Shown: positions 43,694 to 52,826 of the stretch, one piece after another | Position numbering within the stretch: position 1 is the first letter of the stretch | Layout: each line of letters begins with the position of its first letter | NCBI GenBank assembly: GCA_003105035.1 | Contig: PQAL01000033.1 | Span: 79,613 to 143,612, forward strand | From: Anaerolineales bacterium | GTDB taxonomy: Bacteria > Chloroflexota > Anaerolineae > Anaerolineales > UBA4823 | DNA length: 64,000 bases | Reading direction: 5' to 3' | Made by a program: the position numbers and the translations under genes | The notes under the pieces: model-generated | The model's database searches: none | Seen by the model: the letters and a program-made list of their open reading frames with translations, nothing else | Told to the model about the DNA's origin: nothing

Positions 43694-44812
43694 ATGACAG
43701 ATCTTCCAAAGGTGATAGAAACAATTGAACATGGCTTGCTGAAACCAAGCGGTAAAAGTAGCCGACCACGAAAGAAAATGGAACTAAGCCAGCGTATGGA
43801 ATATTATAAAGTACCTGGCATCAGCATTGCCATCGTGGACCAGGGAGAGCTGGCCTGGGCAAAAGGGTATGGCGTAATGGAGGCTGGCAAGGAGAGAGAA
43901 GTAGCTGCAGAAACGATCTTCCAGGCTGCTTCGATCAGCAAGCCGGTGACAGCCATGCTCGCTCTGCACCTGGTGGAGGCGGGGCTGCTTGACTTGGATG
44001 CAGATATCAATGATAGCTTACGCTCTTGGAAAATACCGGATAATAAATATACCCGGCTGCTTCCGGATGGTACACAATTGAAAGTCACTTTGCGCGGTTT
44101 GCTTTCCCACACCGCTGGGATGGGAATCAGAGGCTACGTCGGCTACCCAGCTGGTAGGTCACTGCCTACCTTGCTGCAGATTCTGAATGGCCAACCACCA
44201 GCAAACTCAAGGCCTGTGCGGGTGGTTCAGGCACCTGGGAAAGCTTTTAGATACTCTGGCGGTGGATATGTTGTGGTTCAACAACTGATCGAAGATGTGA
44301 CAGGCAGATCCCTGACCGATCTTGCTCAGGAGAATATTTTCGACCGGCTTGGCATGTCAAGCAGCACATTCAATCACTTGCTGCCCGAAATTTATCTCCC
44401 AATGGCTGCCACTGCCCACCGTAAGAGTGGGGAACCAATTCCAGGTAAATGGCATACCTATCCTGAGAATGCCCCCGCGAGTTTATGGACTACCCCATCG
44501 GATTTGGCACGCGTGATCATCGAAATGATCAAATCTTATAATAATGAGTCAGCCCAGGTACTCTCACCACAAATGACTCAACAAATGCTCACACCGCAGA
44601 TGGGCATCGCTACCATGGGATTGTATATAATCAAGTCGGGCGGCAGGATCAGGTTCGAGCACCCTGGATGGAACGAAGGTTTCCACTGCCTAATAATCGG
44701 TGACCTGACCACTGGCCAGGGACTGGTCTGGATGACCAATGGGGAGAATGGTAAGACCCTGGGTTGGGAGGTGACCCGTGGTGTGGCCAATATCTTTGGA
44801 TGGTCGTGGTGA
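43694..44812 (+). CDS. Serine hydrolase of the beta-lactamase class C / PBP4* fold
   Basis: 372 residues. Ser80 and Lys83 are in ASISKPVTA (SxxK), Tyr187 in FRYSGGGY (YxN equivalent, here YSG), and His323 in EHPGWNEGF (HxG). Together with LLSHTAGM and LGMSSSTF they mark the class C beta-lactamase-like superfamily, which also contains esterases and D-aminopeptidases. There is no signal peptide, so an intracellular esterase or peptidase is more likely than a true beta-lactamase. The ATG at 43694 was chosen for its GAGGG, instead of the ATG at 43667. Confidence 0.82.
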   Translation: MTDLPKVIETIEHGLLKPSGKSSRPRKKMELSQRMEYYKVPGISIAIVDQGELAWAKGYGVMEAGKEREVAAETIFQAASISKPVTAMLALHLVEAGLLDLDADINDSLRSWKIPDNKYTRLLPDGTQLKVTLRGLLSHTAGMGIRGYVGYPAGRSLPTLLQILNGQPPANSRPVRVVQAPGKAFRYSGGGYVVVQQLIEDVTGRSLTDLAQENIFDRLGMSSSTFNHLLPEIYLPMAATAHRKSGEPIPGKWHTYPENAPASLWTTPSDLARVIIEMIKSYNNESAQVLSPQMTQQMLTPQMGIATMGLYIIKSGGRIRFEHPGWNEGFHCLIIGDLTTGQGLVWMTNGENGKTLGWEVTRGVANIFGWSW

Positions 44813-44857
44813 GCTGCCTGTGGAAAATCCTTTACGGAGATATATTCAGTACCTCAA

Positions 44858-45826
44858 ATGATGGAATCGCGTAGATTGGGACGGAGTGGCATTATCGTCA
44901 GCCCATTGGGATTAGGTACCGCTCGCATGGCGGGATTGGGCTGGCGCGAAGACATCGCGCCTCAAGTCACTCCTGATGCAAAAAGGGAGGCTGTTCGTGG
45001 GATTCAGGCAGCGGTTGACATGGGCATCTCCTTATTTGACACCGCAGAAAATTATGGCCAAGGTGTGAGTGAGAGCATTCTGGGAGAGGCGTTGCAAGGC
45101 CGTCACTCCGGAGTTGTGGTGGTAACTAAGTTCGGCGAAGATCCCATCCCGGGCCAGGAGGATCCAAGGTCGTTGGAGGCTGCAGTCGTTCAGCAGAAAT
45201 GCGAAGCCAGCTTGCGTCGCCTGATGTTTGATTGCATCGATCTTTATCTATTGCACCGCCGGGATTACCCGCTCGAGCGAGCTCCGGAGTTGATGCAAGT
45301 GCTCGAAGACCTGGTACACGCAGGCAAGATCCGCTATTATGGCTGGAGCACTGATGACATTGAGCGGGCCAGGCTGTTCGCAGGCGGAGAGCACTGCACT
45401 GCCATCGAGCATCGCTTGAATATATTCAACGATAATCCAGGTATGCTCGAGCTCTGTCAGGCACAGAACCTGGCCAGTCTGAACCGAGTTCCACTGCTCA
45501 TGGGAGTGCTCTCCGGCCGCTGGTCGACCTCCACGAAGCTTAAAAAGAGCGACCCGCGTGCGGTATGGTTTAGAGACGAGGGCTTCTTGAAGCTGTTAGC
45601 CTGTACGCAGCAAATTGAACCGTACCTGCGAGCTGATGGTCGTTCATGTGTACAAGGAGCGTTGGGGTGGGTATGGGCACGCTCTCCTGTAACAATTCCG
45701 CTGCCAGGGTTTCGCAATATGAAGCAAATGAAAGAAATAGCGCAAGCACAGAAATTTGGCGCGCTGCCTGTAAATGCTATACAGGCCATCAACGCGCAAT
45801 TGATGGTAATGGGGATATTTAGCTAA
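44858..45826 (+). CDS. Aldo/keto reductase
   Basis: 322 residues with the (beta/alpha)8 NADPH-dependent reductase pattern. The tetrad is Asp61 and Tyr66 in LFDTAENYGQG, Lys91 in VVTKFG and His133 in LYLLHRRD. RRLGRSGIIVSPLGLGTARM is the usual start, and LPGFRNMKQMKEIAQA the C-terminal cofactor part. The substrate is unknown. It begins 45 bases after the hydrolase and may be co-transcribed; GGAG is rather far from the start. Confidence 0.88.
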   Translation: MMESRRLGRSGIIVSPLGLGTARMAGLGWREDIAPQVTPDAKREAVRGIQAAVDMGISLFDTAENYGQGVSESILGEALQGRHSGVVVVTKFGEDPIPGQEDPRSLEAAVVQQKCEASLRRLMFDCIDLYLLHRRDYPLERAPELMQVLEDLVHAGKIRYYGWSTDDIERARLFAGGEHCTAIEHRLNIFNDNPGMLELCQAQNLASLNRVPLLMGVLSGRWSTSTKLKKSDPRAVWFRDEGFLKLLACTQQIEPYLRADGRSCVQGALGWVWARSPVTIPLPGFRNMKQMKEIAQAQKFGALPVNAIQAINAQLMVMGIFS

Positions 45827-45998
45827 AGTTGGTGCTTATTAATTCCATGTCGATCATGGGCGATAAAAGATATAAAAGACGATAATTTTCTTGTTCCTTT
45901 TATTTTTCTCTATAGCACCAACAAGCAGAGGTTATGCTCGCAAGTGTTACAATTCACTTTTGATAACAGAGTGCGACAGTATTGAATGTAGATCAGAT

Positions 45999-48650
45999 AT
46001 GACAATTTGGCATAATCTAAGTGTTCAACAGGTTTGTGACCAGTTAGAAGCACCAGCAGTGGGGCTATCAGATGAGGAAGTCCAGGCAAGGCTGAGGCGC
46101 TGGGGCAGCAACCGTCTGCAAACCCGTAAAACGATTTCCCCAATAAAACTGTTCTTCAAGCAATTTGCGAACTACTTCATCCTCGTGCTCATTTTCGCAG
46201 CCGCCCTGGCTTTCGCAGTCAGCTTCCTGCCCGGGCAAGGTGAGCGTAAGCTGACCGCCTACTTCATCCTTCTAATTATCCTGGTCAGCGTGTTGCTGAG
46301 CTTCTTCGAGGAATATCGCTCGCAGCGCGAGCTGGAAGCACTGGGAAAGCTCTTGCAGTTCCACACGACTGTGTTGCGCCAGGGAGTACGGCGAGAGGTT
46401 GACGCTGAGCAGATCGTTCCTGGAGATATTTTAGTCTTATCACAGGGCCAGAAAGTAGCAGCGGATGCCCGTTTAATTGAAGCACACAGCTTACGGACGG
46501 ATGAATCGACATTAACTGGTGAAAGCCTGGGGGTTGATAAGGGCGTTGAGCCAGTCCCGACCGATACAATCCTGGCAGAGCGCTCGTGTATGGTATATGG
46601 GTCAACATTCGTCACCCACGGTAGCGGGCTGGCGGTGGTGGTGGGCACCGGGAGTGCTTCGGAAGTAGGGCAGATCGCCACCGCCCTGGGAGTGATGAGT
46701 GAGCGGATGACACCCTTCCAGGTGGAGGTACGCAAAATGGCGCGCCAGATGACCTGGATCATCGGTTTTCTGGCGGTCCTGGTGGCAGCTATCCTGTATT
46801 TCGTTATGCATGAACCCCTGGTGGATGTGGCACTGAACACCCTCAGCCTGGCGGTTGCCACGATCCCTGAGAGCTTGCCGATTGTGCTGACCTTCGCCTT
46901 ATCGCTGGGAGCGCGACAGATGAGCCGCCGTGGGGCGGTGGTGAGGAACCTGTCGGTGGTCGAATCGCTGGGGAGTGTGGATACGATCTGCACTGATAAG
47001 ACTGGCACCCTCACCCAGAACCAGATGGCCGTGCAGCAGCTGATGGCTGGCGGTCAGCTGGTGAGCCTGGATAAAGATTTAAATTACGATGGGGCAGTCA
47101 ATGCCTTGCTGCAGTCAGCCGTCTTATGCAATGAAGCTTCGATCGATGGCGGGGAGGGTGGAAAAGCATTGGGCGACCCGGTGGACACCGCTCTGCTTAC
47201 CGCTGCCCAACAGGTGGGGATGGATATCGACCAATTACGTACCAGCGCTCCACGGGTGCAAATGATCCCGTTCAGCTCGGAGCGCAAAATGATGACCAGT
47301 GTCCATGAGCTGGACGGGCAGCTGGTTGCCTTCACCAAAGGTGCCCCAGGGATCGTCCTGGCTCACTGTTCTGTGTGTGAAGCTGGGGGGCATAAGTACT
47401 CGATGGATGACCAGCGCTGCCAGATTGTGCGGAAAATAATCCAACAGCTGCAAGGGCAGGGAATGTACGTGCTGGGCATGGGAAAAAAGCAATTGGCCAG
47501 TGACTATGATCGCTCCCAGGTGGAGCAAGAAATGAGCTTCATGGGATTGCTGGTGCTCATGGATCCGCCGAGACCGGGTGCGGATGAAGCCATCGCCAGG
47601 GCGAAAACAGCCGGAATACGCGTGGTGATGATCACCGGCGATAACGGCCTGACTGCCCAGGCGGTGGCAGGCAGGGTGGGGATTGGTCAGCATGTGGTGG
47701 ATGCCCGAAACCTGGAGGGACTGACTAATTCCGAGCTATTTGAAGAGGTGCGGGATGTAGATATCGTCGCCCGGGCAACACCCCAGGTCAAGCAGATCAT
47801 CCTGCAGGAGCTGCAGAAAGAGGGTCACTTCGTCGCCATGACTGGCGATGGGGTGAATGATGCCACTGCCCTCAAGCAGTCGGACGTAGGGGTGGCGATG
47901 GGCATGCGTGGTACCGATATCGCCAAGGAATCATCCATGATGGTGCTGCTGGACGATAATTTTGCCACCATCGTAGATGCCATCCAGGAAGGCCGGCGCA
48001 TCTTCGATAACATCCGCAAGTTCACCAACTACCTGCTCAGTACCAGCCTGGGGGAGGTGTTCGTGGTGCTGATGCTATCGATTTTCGGGTATTTCCCCCT
48101 TTCAGCGGTCATGCTGCTGTGGATCAATGTGGTCACAGACCTGATCCCGGCCAGCGCCCTGGCAGCTGACCCGGCAGTGAAAAATGTGATGAAACGCAGG
48201 CCTCGTCGCCACAATGAACCGATCATGAACAAGGCGATTTATGCCACCATTGCTGGGAGCATCTTCCGCACGTTGATTGCTTACGGGCTGATCTTCTGGG
48301 TAGGCCTGCAGCTGGGTGGATTGGTCTACGCCCGCACGATGTTATTCACTGCCATCGTGTTGCACGCCTTCACTCGCGTAATGGTGGTCAGGCAGCTGGA
48401 TGACCTTTCAATCTGGTCGAACCCGGCTTTACTGGTTAGCTATGCTGTGGCCGTAGGCTTGCAGGTGCTGGCACTATACACCCCCCTGCGTAATGTCTTC
48501 GGCGTGGTGCCGCTTGGCTGGCAGGCTTGGGTGGTTATGGTCGCCGTTACTGCTGCCTCATCATTCTTTGGAGTATATATGACGCGCTGGATCCTTAAAT
48601 TAGTGCCACTGTGGGATGATAAAGGGCCCGCAACCGAAGGGCAGGTGTAA
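45999..48650 (+). CDS. P-type cation-transporting ATPase (P2A/Ca2+-type)
   Basis: 883 residues, normal for the PMR1/LMCA1 type. TGES at 173-176 is the dephosphorylation loop, DKTGTLT at 333-339 (Asp333 phosphorylated), and TGDGVNDATALKQSDVGVAMG the hinge. The M4 motif is PESLP (290-294) instead of PEGLP. M5 has SLGEV with the site-I Glu, and M6 has WINVVTDLIPASAL with the Asn and Asp of the calcium sites. Calcium or manganese export is the likely role. The N-terminal LSVQQVCDQLEAPAVGLSDEEVQARL matches the cation-ATPase N domain. The frame is open 36 codons further upstream (45891), but ATG 45999 fits the family start. Confidence 0.9.
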   Translation: MTIWHNLSVQQVCDQLEAPAVGLSDEEVQARLRRWGSNRLQTRKTISPIKLFFKQFANYFILVLIFAAALAFAVSFLPGQGERKLTAYFILLIILVSVLLSFFEEYRSQRELEALGKLLQFHTTVLRQGVRREVDAEQIVPGDILVLSQGQKVAADARLIEAHSLRTDESTLTGESLGVDKGVEPVPTDTILAERSCMVYGSTFVTHGSGLAVVVGTGSASEVGQIATALGVMSERMTPFQVEVRKMARQMTWIIGFLAVLVAAILYFVMHEPLVDVALNTLSLAVATIPESLPIVLTFALSLGARQMSRRGAVVRNLSVVESLGSVDTICTDKTGTLTQNQMAVQQLMAGGQLVSLDKDLNYDGAVNALLQSAVLCNEASIDGGEGGKALGDPVDTALLTAAQQVGMDIDQLRTSAPRVQMIPFSSERKMMTSVHELDGQLVAFTKGAPGIVLAHCSVCEAGGHKYSMDDQRCQIVRKIIQQLQGQGMYVLGMGKKQLASDYDRSQVEQEMSFMGLLVLMDPPRPGADEAIARAKTAGIRVVMITGDNGLTAQAVAGRVGIGQHVVDARNLEGLTNSELFEEVRDVDIVARATPQVKQIILQELQKEGHFVAMTGDGVNDATALKQSDVGVAMGMRGTDIAKESSMMVLLDDNFATIVDAIQEGRRIFDNIRKFTNYLLSTSLGEVFVVLMLSIFGYFPLSAVMLLWINVVTDLIPASALAADPAVKNVMKRRPRRHNEPIMNKAIYATIAGSIFRTLIAYGLIFWVGLQLGGLVYARTMLFTAIVLHAFTRVMVVRQLDDLSIWSNPALLVSYAVAVGLQVLALYTPLRNVFGVVPLGWQAWVVMVAVTAASSFFGVYMTRWILKLVPLWDDKGPATEGQV

Positions 48651-48660
48651 AGACTTCAGG

Positions 48661-48695
48661 GCGGATGGTGTGGTCAGTCGGGGTGAAGCATCCGC
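48661..48695. terminator. Hairpin between convergent genes, uncertain
   Basis: GCGGATG and CATCCGC form a 7-bp stem with a loop of 21 bases between the ATPase stop and the convergent gene's stop. There is no T-run on either side. Confidence 0.3.
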
Positions 48696-48752
48696 AACTG
48701 GTAATCATGGAATCTTCGACCCAAATTGGGTATGCTTTGCTCTTACATTGAG

Positions 48753-49772
48753 TCAGGGGGAAGCTTTGAGCCTCAGCATGCGGAAGGTGGATTCAAGCTC
48801 GAGGGCGTGCCGGTTGCGCGGCATTTCTCCCAACCCCATGTGCATACCGCCATACAGGTAATAACCCTGTTTTTCGCTCAGGTAGCGGGGTGGGAAGCAG
48901 TAGGTGCCGCGCTCAGTCCGGAAGGTTTCCAGGTGGGCCAACCCCTGGCTGAACCAGGCACTTTTTCGGCCGCTAGCAAAATGCGCCATCAGTTCGAGGA
49001 ACAGCACCAGCTTCTCGGGCAGGTTATCACCCGGTAAACAAGCCAGGAATACGCGCCCGGCTGCATAGGGGCGGTGTAAATGGGCGTTCCAGATATAACC
49101 ATCGGAGATTTCCTGGAAGCGGGGATCGAGCAGATACAGGACGATCTGCTCAACCTTCTGCTGGGTGAGTGGATCATCTTTGGGCAGATAAGCCATCAGA
49201 TACAGGTCATAGCAGGTGGGTAAGCCGAGATATCCCCAATGGCTGTTGAAGTGTGGCCGATAAAAGAGTTTTGTGTCGCTGTGCATCGAATGTTGGCTGG
49301 GTGGCAAGCGCTGGCGTTCTGTTGCGCTCATGAAGAAATCGTAATCCTGCCTGCGAGCCAGCTCATAGAGCAGGTCGATGCGTTGTGCGATCCAGTATGC
49401 CACTCGCGGCTCAGCAAAGTACCCCAGACGCACCAGGAATGGTACCAGAATAAGGGCTTCTGCGTGGTAAGCCTCGCCATCCGCGATGGCAAAGTAAGGT
49501 GATACGTGTTCATCCAGGTCAGCCATCCCAGCCCGGAAGCCATATTCAGCCAATTTCGCTAGCACATTCTCAAGCGAGGCATCCATCGAGTGGTGCACCG
49601 GTCCACTGCCGAGCAGACCCAGCCAGTGATGCACTTCCTCGCAAACCAGCAGGTCGGCCAGAAGTGCCTGCCTGTTCTGGGAGTGATCCTCCACCTTTAA
49701 TTGTGATGCTGTCAGCCAGCGCAGGATTGGACCACTTTCGTTCAATAAATGATTAATCGGTGAAGTATCCAT
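48753..49772 (-). CDS. Uncharacterised protein, possibly alpha/alpha-toroid fold
   Basis: About 339 residues, mainly helical with repeated aromatic-rich motifs (ILRWLTASQL, GYLGLPTCYDLYLMAYLPKDDPLTQQKVEQIVLYLLDPRFQ, YYLYGGMHMG). The pattern of helices with aromatic residues recalls terpenoid cyclase/prenyltransferase-like toroids seen in uncharacterised Chloroflexota proteins, but no catalytic DxDD or DxD is seen. The start is uncertain: ATG 49772 or GTG 49793, neither with a Shine-Dalgarno. No operon partner. Confidence 0.7.
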   Translation of the reverse strand: MDTSPINHLLNESGPILRWLTASQLKVEDHSQNRQALLADLLVCEEVHHWLGLLGSGPVHHSMDASLENVLAKLAEYGFRAGMADLDEHVSPYFAIADGEAYHAEALILVPFLVRLGYFAEPRVAYWIAQRIDLLYELARRQDYDFFMSATERQRLPPSQHSMHSDTKLFYRPHFNSHWGYLGLPTCYDLYLMAYLPKDDPLTQQKVEQIVLYLLDPRFQEISDGYIWNAHLHRPYAAGRVFLACLPGDNLPEKLVLFLELMAHFASGRKSAWFSQGLAHLETFRTERGTYCFPPRYLSEKQGYYLYGGMHMGLGEMPRNRHALELESTFRMLRLKASP

Positions 49773-49849
49773 AGGGAGGGTTGGTAAGAACACCGTTAAC
49801 TATAACATGATGGGTCAAATATCAAATATGGGAGTAAATTTATTAATAA

Positions 49850-49888
49850 AAAGCAGCACTATGGTTCGGAGCTCCACAGTGCTGCTTT
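49850..49888 (-). terminator. Intrinsic terminator of the second DUF5666 gene
   Basis: Arms AAAGCAGCACT (49850-49860) and AGTGCTGCTTT (49878-49888) pair over 11 bp, with three further pairs across a mismatch. On the minus strand the stem is followed by TTTTATTAATAAATTT. It lies 18 bases after the stop of the 49907-50344 gene. Confidence 0.85.
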
Positions 49889-49906
49889 GAAAACTACCCT
49901 TTGTTC

Positions 49907-50344
49907 TTATTGAATGCAAGTCAGCTTAGCACCTGCCGTAACACGCGTGGCTGTGTAGGTTCCATCGAGTAACGTCGCATGGACGCTAACCTTTTGGTCG
50001 ACAAGAAGTTCATCGAAGGTGATTGGTGTAGCTGCACCATCTGGATTGCGCAGCAGAAAGCGCGTGCCATCCGTGGTTTGGATGGTCACCGTCTGACTTA
50101 TTGAGGGATTTCCGAGACGGTTTCCACAAGCCACATTAACAGTGATAGTGCGAGCATTAGAATCCAAGCTGGTGATCGTACCGGAAAGGGCAAAGGGAGT
50201 ACGAACCCCATTTCCAAGTTGAACACCAGTACTGTTGCCATTTGCTGAGCCATTATTTGCCGGTCCGGGACCTTTGGCAAAAGCCGGGACAACTGCGAGG
50301 GCCAGCATGAGAATTACCAGGCCTATTCCTAATAGTTTTTTCAT
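49907..50344 (-). CDS. Exported DUF5666 protein (short paralogue)
   Basis: 145 residues with a signal peptide ending AVVPAFA at about residue 23, then an Asn/Gly linker and a DUF5666 domain. FALSGTITSLDSNARTITVN and ITFDELLVDQKVSVHATLL with YTATRVTAGAKL align with the C-terminal half of the protein at 38299, but the Gln-rich repeats are missing. Two cysteines (CGN and the C-terminal CIQ) could bond outside the cell. AAAGGAAT precedes the ATG at 50344; an upstream TTG is unlikely. Confidence 0.8.
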   Translation of the reverse strand: MKKLLGIGLVILMLALAVVPAFAKGPGPANNGSANGNSTGVQLGNGVRTPFALSGTITSLDSNARTITVNVACGNRLGNPSISQTVTIQTTDGTRFLLRNPDGAATPITFDELLVDQKVSVHATLLDGTYTATRVTAGAKLTCIQ

Positions 50345-50439
50345 AGCTATTCCTTTCAAGAAATGAGATGGGTAGTGCAGTTTTGCACTTTTCTACTTAC
50401 TATGACGTGTATTTAGATAATTAGATATGGGATGAATAT

Positions 50440-50460
50440 AATATTCACAGAATATTCACA
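50440..50460. repeat. Two direct 10-bp repeats in a divergent promoter region
   Basis: AATATTCACA occurs twice with one base between, one helical turn apart. It lies between the DUF5666 gene (minus) and the nucleotidyltransferase-like gene (plus), upstream of a TATAAT at 50472-50477 flanked by CCGCAT/ATGCGG arms (50463-50486). This could be a binding site for a dimeric regulator. Confidence 0.35.
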
Positions 50461-50500
50461 ACCCGCATGGTTATAATTGCATGCGGAGTGAAAGCATGTC

Positions 50501-51094
50501 ATGGAAACTTCTCACGATAGTCTGATGCATCGCCCTGAACAGTTACGGCGCGAAGCTGATACCCTGCTGGAAAGGGTCAACTTGCTTTCTCTGGTCAGCC
50601 CATATGGCCGGGTGGTATTCACCGGTAGCTACTACTTGAACGTCATGGTGTATCCTGACCTGGATTTATACCTGCCGTTGATCACGCTACCGCAGTTATT
50701 TACGATCGCAGCGCAAATTGCAGAGTGCAAGCTGGTGACCCAAGTAGTGTATGAGCCGAGTGATGATCCTGTGAACCTGCCCGGGGGTCTTTATTTAAAG
50801 GCGCGTTTTAATTACGGAGAATGGGGCAGACCATGGAAAATCGACATGTGGTGTCTGCCGCAAGATGTGATCCGGCGCAAGATGGCAGAGATGGAGCATT
50901 TTCGAGAGAAGCTGAGCCCAGAGATACGAGAGAAAATCATTCAATATAAATTATCGATCCTCACCCTCCAACACCGCACCCCCATGTATAGTGGGTATTA
51001 CATATATAAAGCATTCATCGATGAGAACCTGGAGGATTATGAGCGTGTGACTCACTACCTGGAGGCAAACGGTATCCATATGGAGACTCACTGA
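50501..51094 (+). CDS. Nucleotidyltransferase-fold protein, unknown substrate
   Basis: 197 residues. VVFTGSYYLNVMVYPDLDLYL (residues 38-58) gives the GS...DxD pattern of polymerase-beta-type nucleotidyltransferases (Gly42-Ser43, Asp53, Asp55). The third acidic residue may be Asp114 in WKIDMW. It belongs to an uncharacterised group common in environmental bacteria and could modify a small molecule. The TATAAT at 50472 is about 24 bases upstream. The start has only a weak ribosome site. Confidence 0.72.
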   Translation: METSHDSLMHRPEQLRREADTLLERVNLLSLVSPYGRVVFTGSYYLNVMVYPDLDLYLPLITLPQLFTIAAQIAECKLVTQVVYEPSDDPVNLPGGLYLKARFNYGEWGRPWKIDMWCLPQDVIRRKMAEMEHFREKLSPEIREKIIQYKLSILTLQHRTPMYSGYYIYKAFIDENLEDYERVTHYLEANGIHMETH

Positions 51095-51199
51095 TTTAAC
51101 CAAATCTTCAATGCTCAAGTTTAATCTATTCATAAGCTTTTTGAAGCTAATTATCGACGATACTAAGGCATAATAGAAATTAGTACTTGGGAGGCAATG

Positions 51200-51544
51200 A
51201 TGCCAGATACTGATACGGTGCTCTTATTTACCCACAATGGCCTTGGGCACGGGGAGCAGGCTTTACAACATAAACTGGCAGGTACATACCTGAAGCTTTT
51301 GGATGAGCACAACCTGCTGCCAGGGGCGATATGCTTCTATACCGAGGGTGTATATCTGGCTGTTGAAGGCAGCCCGGTGATTGAAACGCTGCAATCCCTT
51401 GAGCGCAAGGGTGTGCCACTGATCTTGTGCTCCACCTGCTTGAATTATTACAATATTATGGACAAGGTGAAGGTGGGTATCGTGGGTGGGATGGGCGACA
51501 TCCTGGAGGCACAGCAAAGGGCTGCCAAAGTGATCAGCCTCTGA
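51200..51544 (+). CDS. DsrE-like protein similar to the C-terminal domain of YedF
   Basis: 114 residues. FYTEGVYLAVEGSPVIETLQSLERKGVPLILCSTCLNYY is the pattern of the DsrE-fold domain in the selenium-metabolism protein YedF, with two cysteines near residues 77 and 80 (CSTC). YedF has an N-terminal TusA domain that is absent here. A role in sulfur or selenium transfer is possible; no selenium genes are in the window. GGGAGG suits the ATG at 51200 better than the one at 51197. Confidence 0.75.
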   Translation: MPDTDTVLLFTHNGLGHGEQALQHKLAGTYLKLLDEHNLLPGAICFYTEGVYLAVEGSPVIETLQSLERKGVPLILCSTCLNYYNIMDKVKVGIVGGMGDILEAQQRAAKVISL

Positions 51545-51584
51545 TCAGCCTCATCCGGGGGAGAGCGTATTCGGGAGGTGTGTG

Positions 51585-52703
51585 ATGAAAAAGAATACGA
51601 TTTACCTGTTCCAGGTGAAGGGCATCCCGATCGGGCTTGACCCGTCCTGGTTTCTTGTATTCGCCCTGGTGACCTGGATCCTGGCGGTTAATTATTTCCC
51701 ATCAGAATTCAAGCAGTGGAGCCTGGTTCAATTTTGGTTGGTGGCTGCAGTGACAGCCATCCTGTTCTTCGTGAGCGTATTCCTGCATGAGCTGGGTCAC
51801 TCGCTGGTTGCCTTGGGCTACAAGTTGCCCGTGAAGAGCATCACCCTGTACATATTTGGAGGGATTTCGGAGATAACTTCCTCGCCGGCCAGCCCGCTGC
51901 AGGAATTTGTGGTTGCCGTAGCTGGCCCGTTGACGAGCTTGCTTTTGGCAGCGTTTTTCTATGTGATACAGGTGCTATTTCAGGGTATCGCCCCGGTGTA
52001 TGCCTCTGCCAAATACCTGGCTTACATCAACGCTTTGCTGGGCGTCTTCAACCTCATCCCGGGATTCCCGTTGGATGGGGGTAGGGTGTTTCGGGCCATC
52101 GTATGGGCGGTCACGCGTAACTTGCGCCGGGCAACGGAGATCGCCGGTTACCTGGGGCAGGCGATTGCCTTCATTTTCATCTTACTGGGGGTGTGGCTGT
52201 TATTCCGGGGAGACTGGATCAACGGCTTATGGATCGCCTTTATCGGCTGGTTCCTTGAGAGCGCGGTGGTAGGACAGGTGCAGCAGGAACGCATGCATGA
52301 CCTGCTGGCTGGCCATACTGTGGATCAGATCATGAGCCGCTCGTGTGTGATGTCCCCGGCAGAGATCACCCTGCAGGAGCTGGTCAATAGTTACTTCCTG
52401 GGCCAGGGGCAGCGCTGCGTGGTGGTCATGCGCCTCGAGCAACCCGTGGGATTCCTGACCCTGCATAATATTCGTGAGCTGCCGCGTGAGCAGTGGGCCT
52501 CCACCCAGGCCTGGCAGGTGATGACCCCCATGGACAAGGTGAAGGTGACCGGTCCCAAGGTGGAGCTGGTGAAAGTTTTGGAGGAGATGGGGACTGATGG
52601 AGTGAACCAGATGCCGGTGATGCAGGATGGACAGGTGGAGGGCATGCTGACCCGCGAAGATATCGTTAATTACATGAAAACCCTGCAGAAACTGGAGAAG
52701 TAA
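51585..52703 (+). CDS. Site-2 protease family (M50B) with C-terminal CBS domains
   Basis: 372 residues. Six membrane helices contain HELGH (68-72) and NLIPGFPLDGGRV (156-168; Asp164), the two zinc-binding motifs of intramembrane metalloproteases. Residues of about 245-370 are two CBS domains (VDQIMSRSCVMSPAEITLQEL, WQVMTPMDKVKVTGPKVELVKVLEEM), which bind adenosyl ligands and may control activity. Such proteases cut membrane anti-sigma factors or other membrane substrates. The ATG at 51585 was chosen for GGGAGG; a GTG lies just before it. It follows DsrE by 40 bases and may share its transcript. Confidence 0.9.
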   Translation: MKKNTIYLFQVKGIPIGLDPSWFLVFALVTWILAVNYFPSEFKQWSLVQFWLVAAVTAILFFVSVFLHELGHSLVALGYKLPVKSITLYIFGGISEITSSPASPLQEFVVAVAGPLTSLLLAAFFYVIQVLFQGIAPVYASAKYLAYINALLGVFNLIPGFPLDGGRVFRAIVWAVTRNLRRATEIAGYLGQAIAFIFILLGVWLLFRGDWINGLWIAFIGWFLESAVVGQVQQERMHDLLAGHTVDQIMSRSCVMSPAEITLQELVNSYFLGQGQRCVVVMRLEQPVGFLTLHNIRELPREQWASTQAWQVMTPMDKVKVTGPKVELVKVLEEMGTDGVNQMPVMQDGQVEGMLTREDIVNYMKTLQKLEK

Positions 52704-52826
52704 GCTTGATTTCAGCCAGGTGATGTGGAGTGCTGATTGGATTTCAGGGGAATATTCCTTAGGCCTGATTACCAGGGTCGGTGCTACAGCCCTTCATCAT
52801 AAACCATTTGCCAGGCATGCAAGCTC

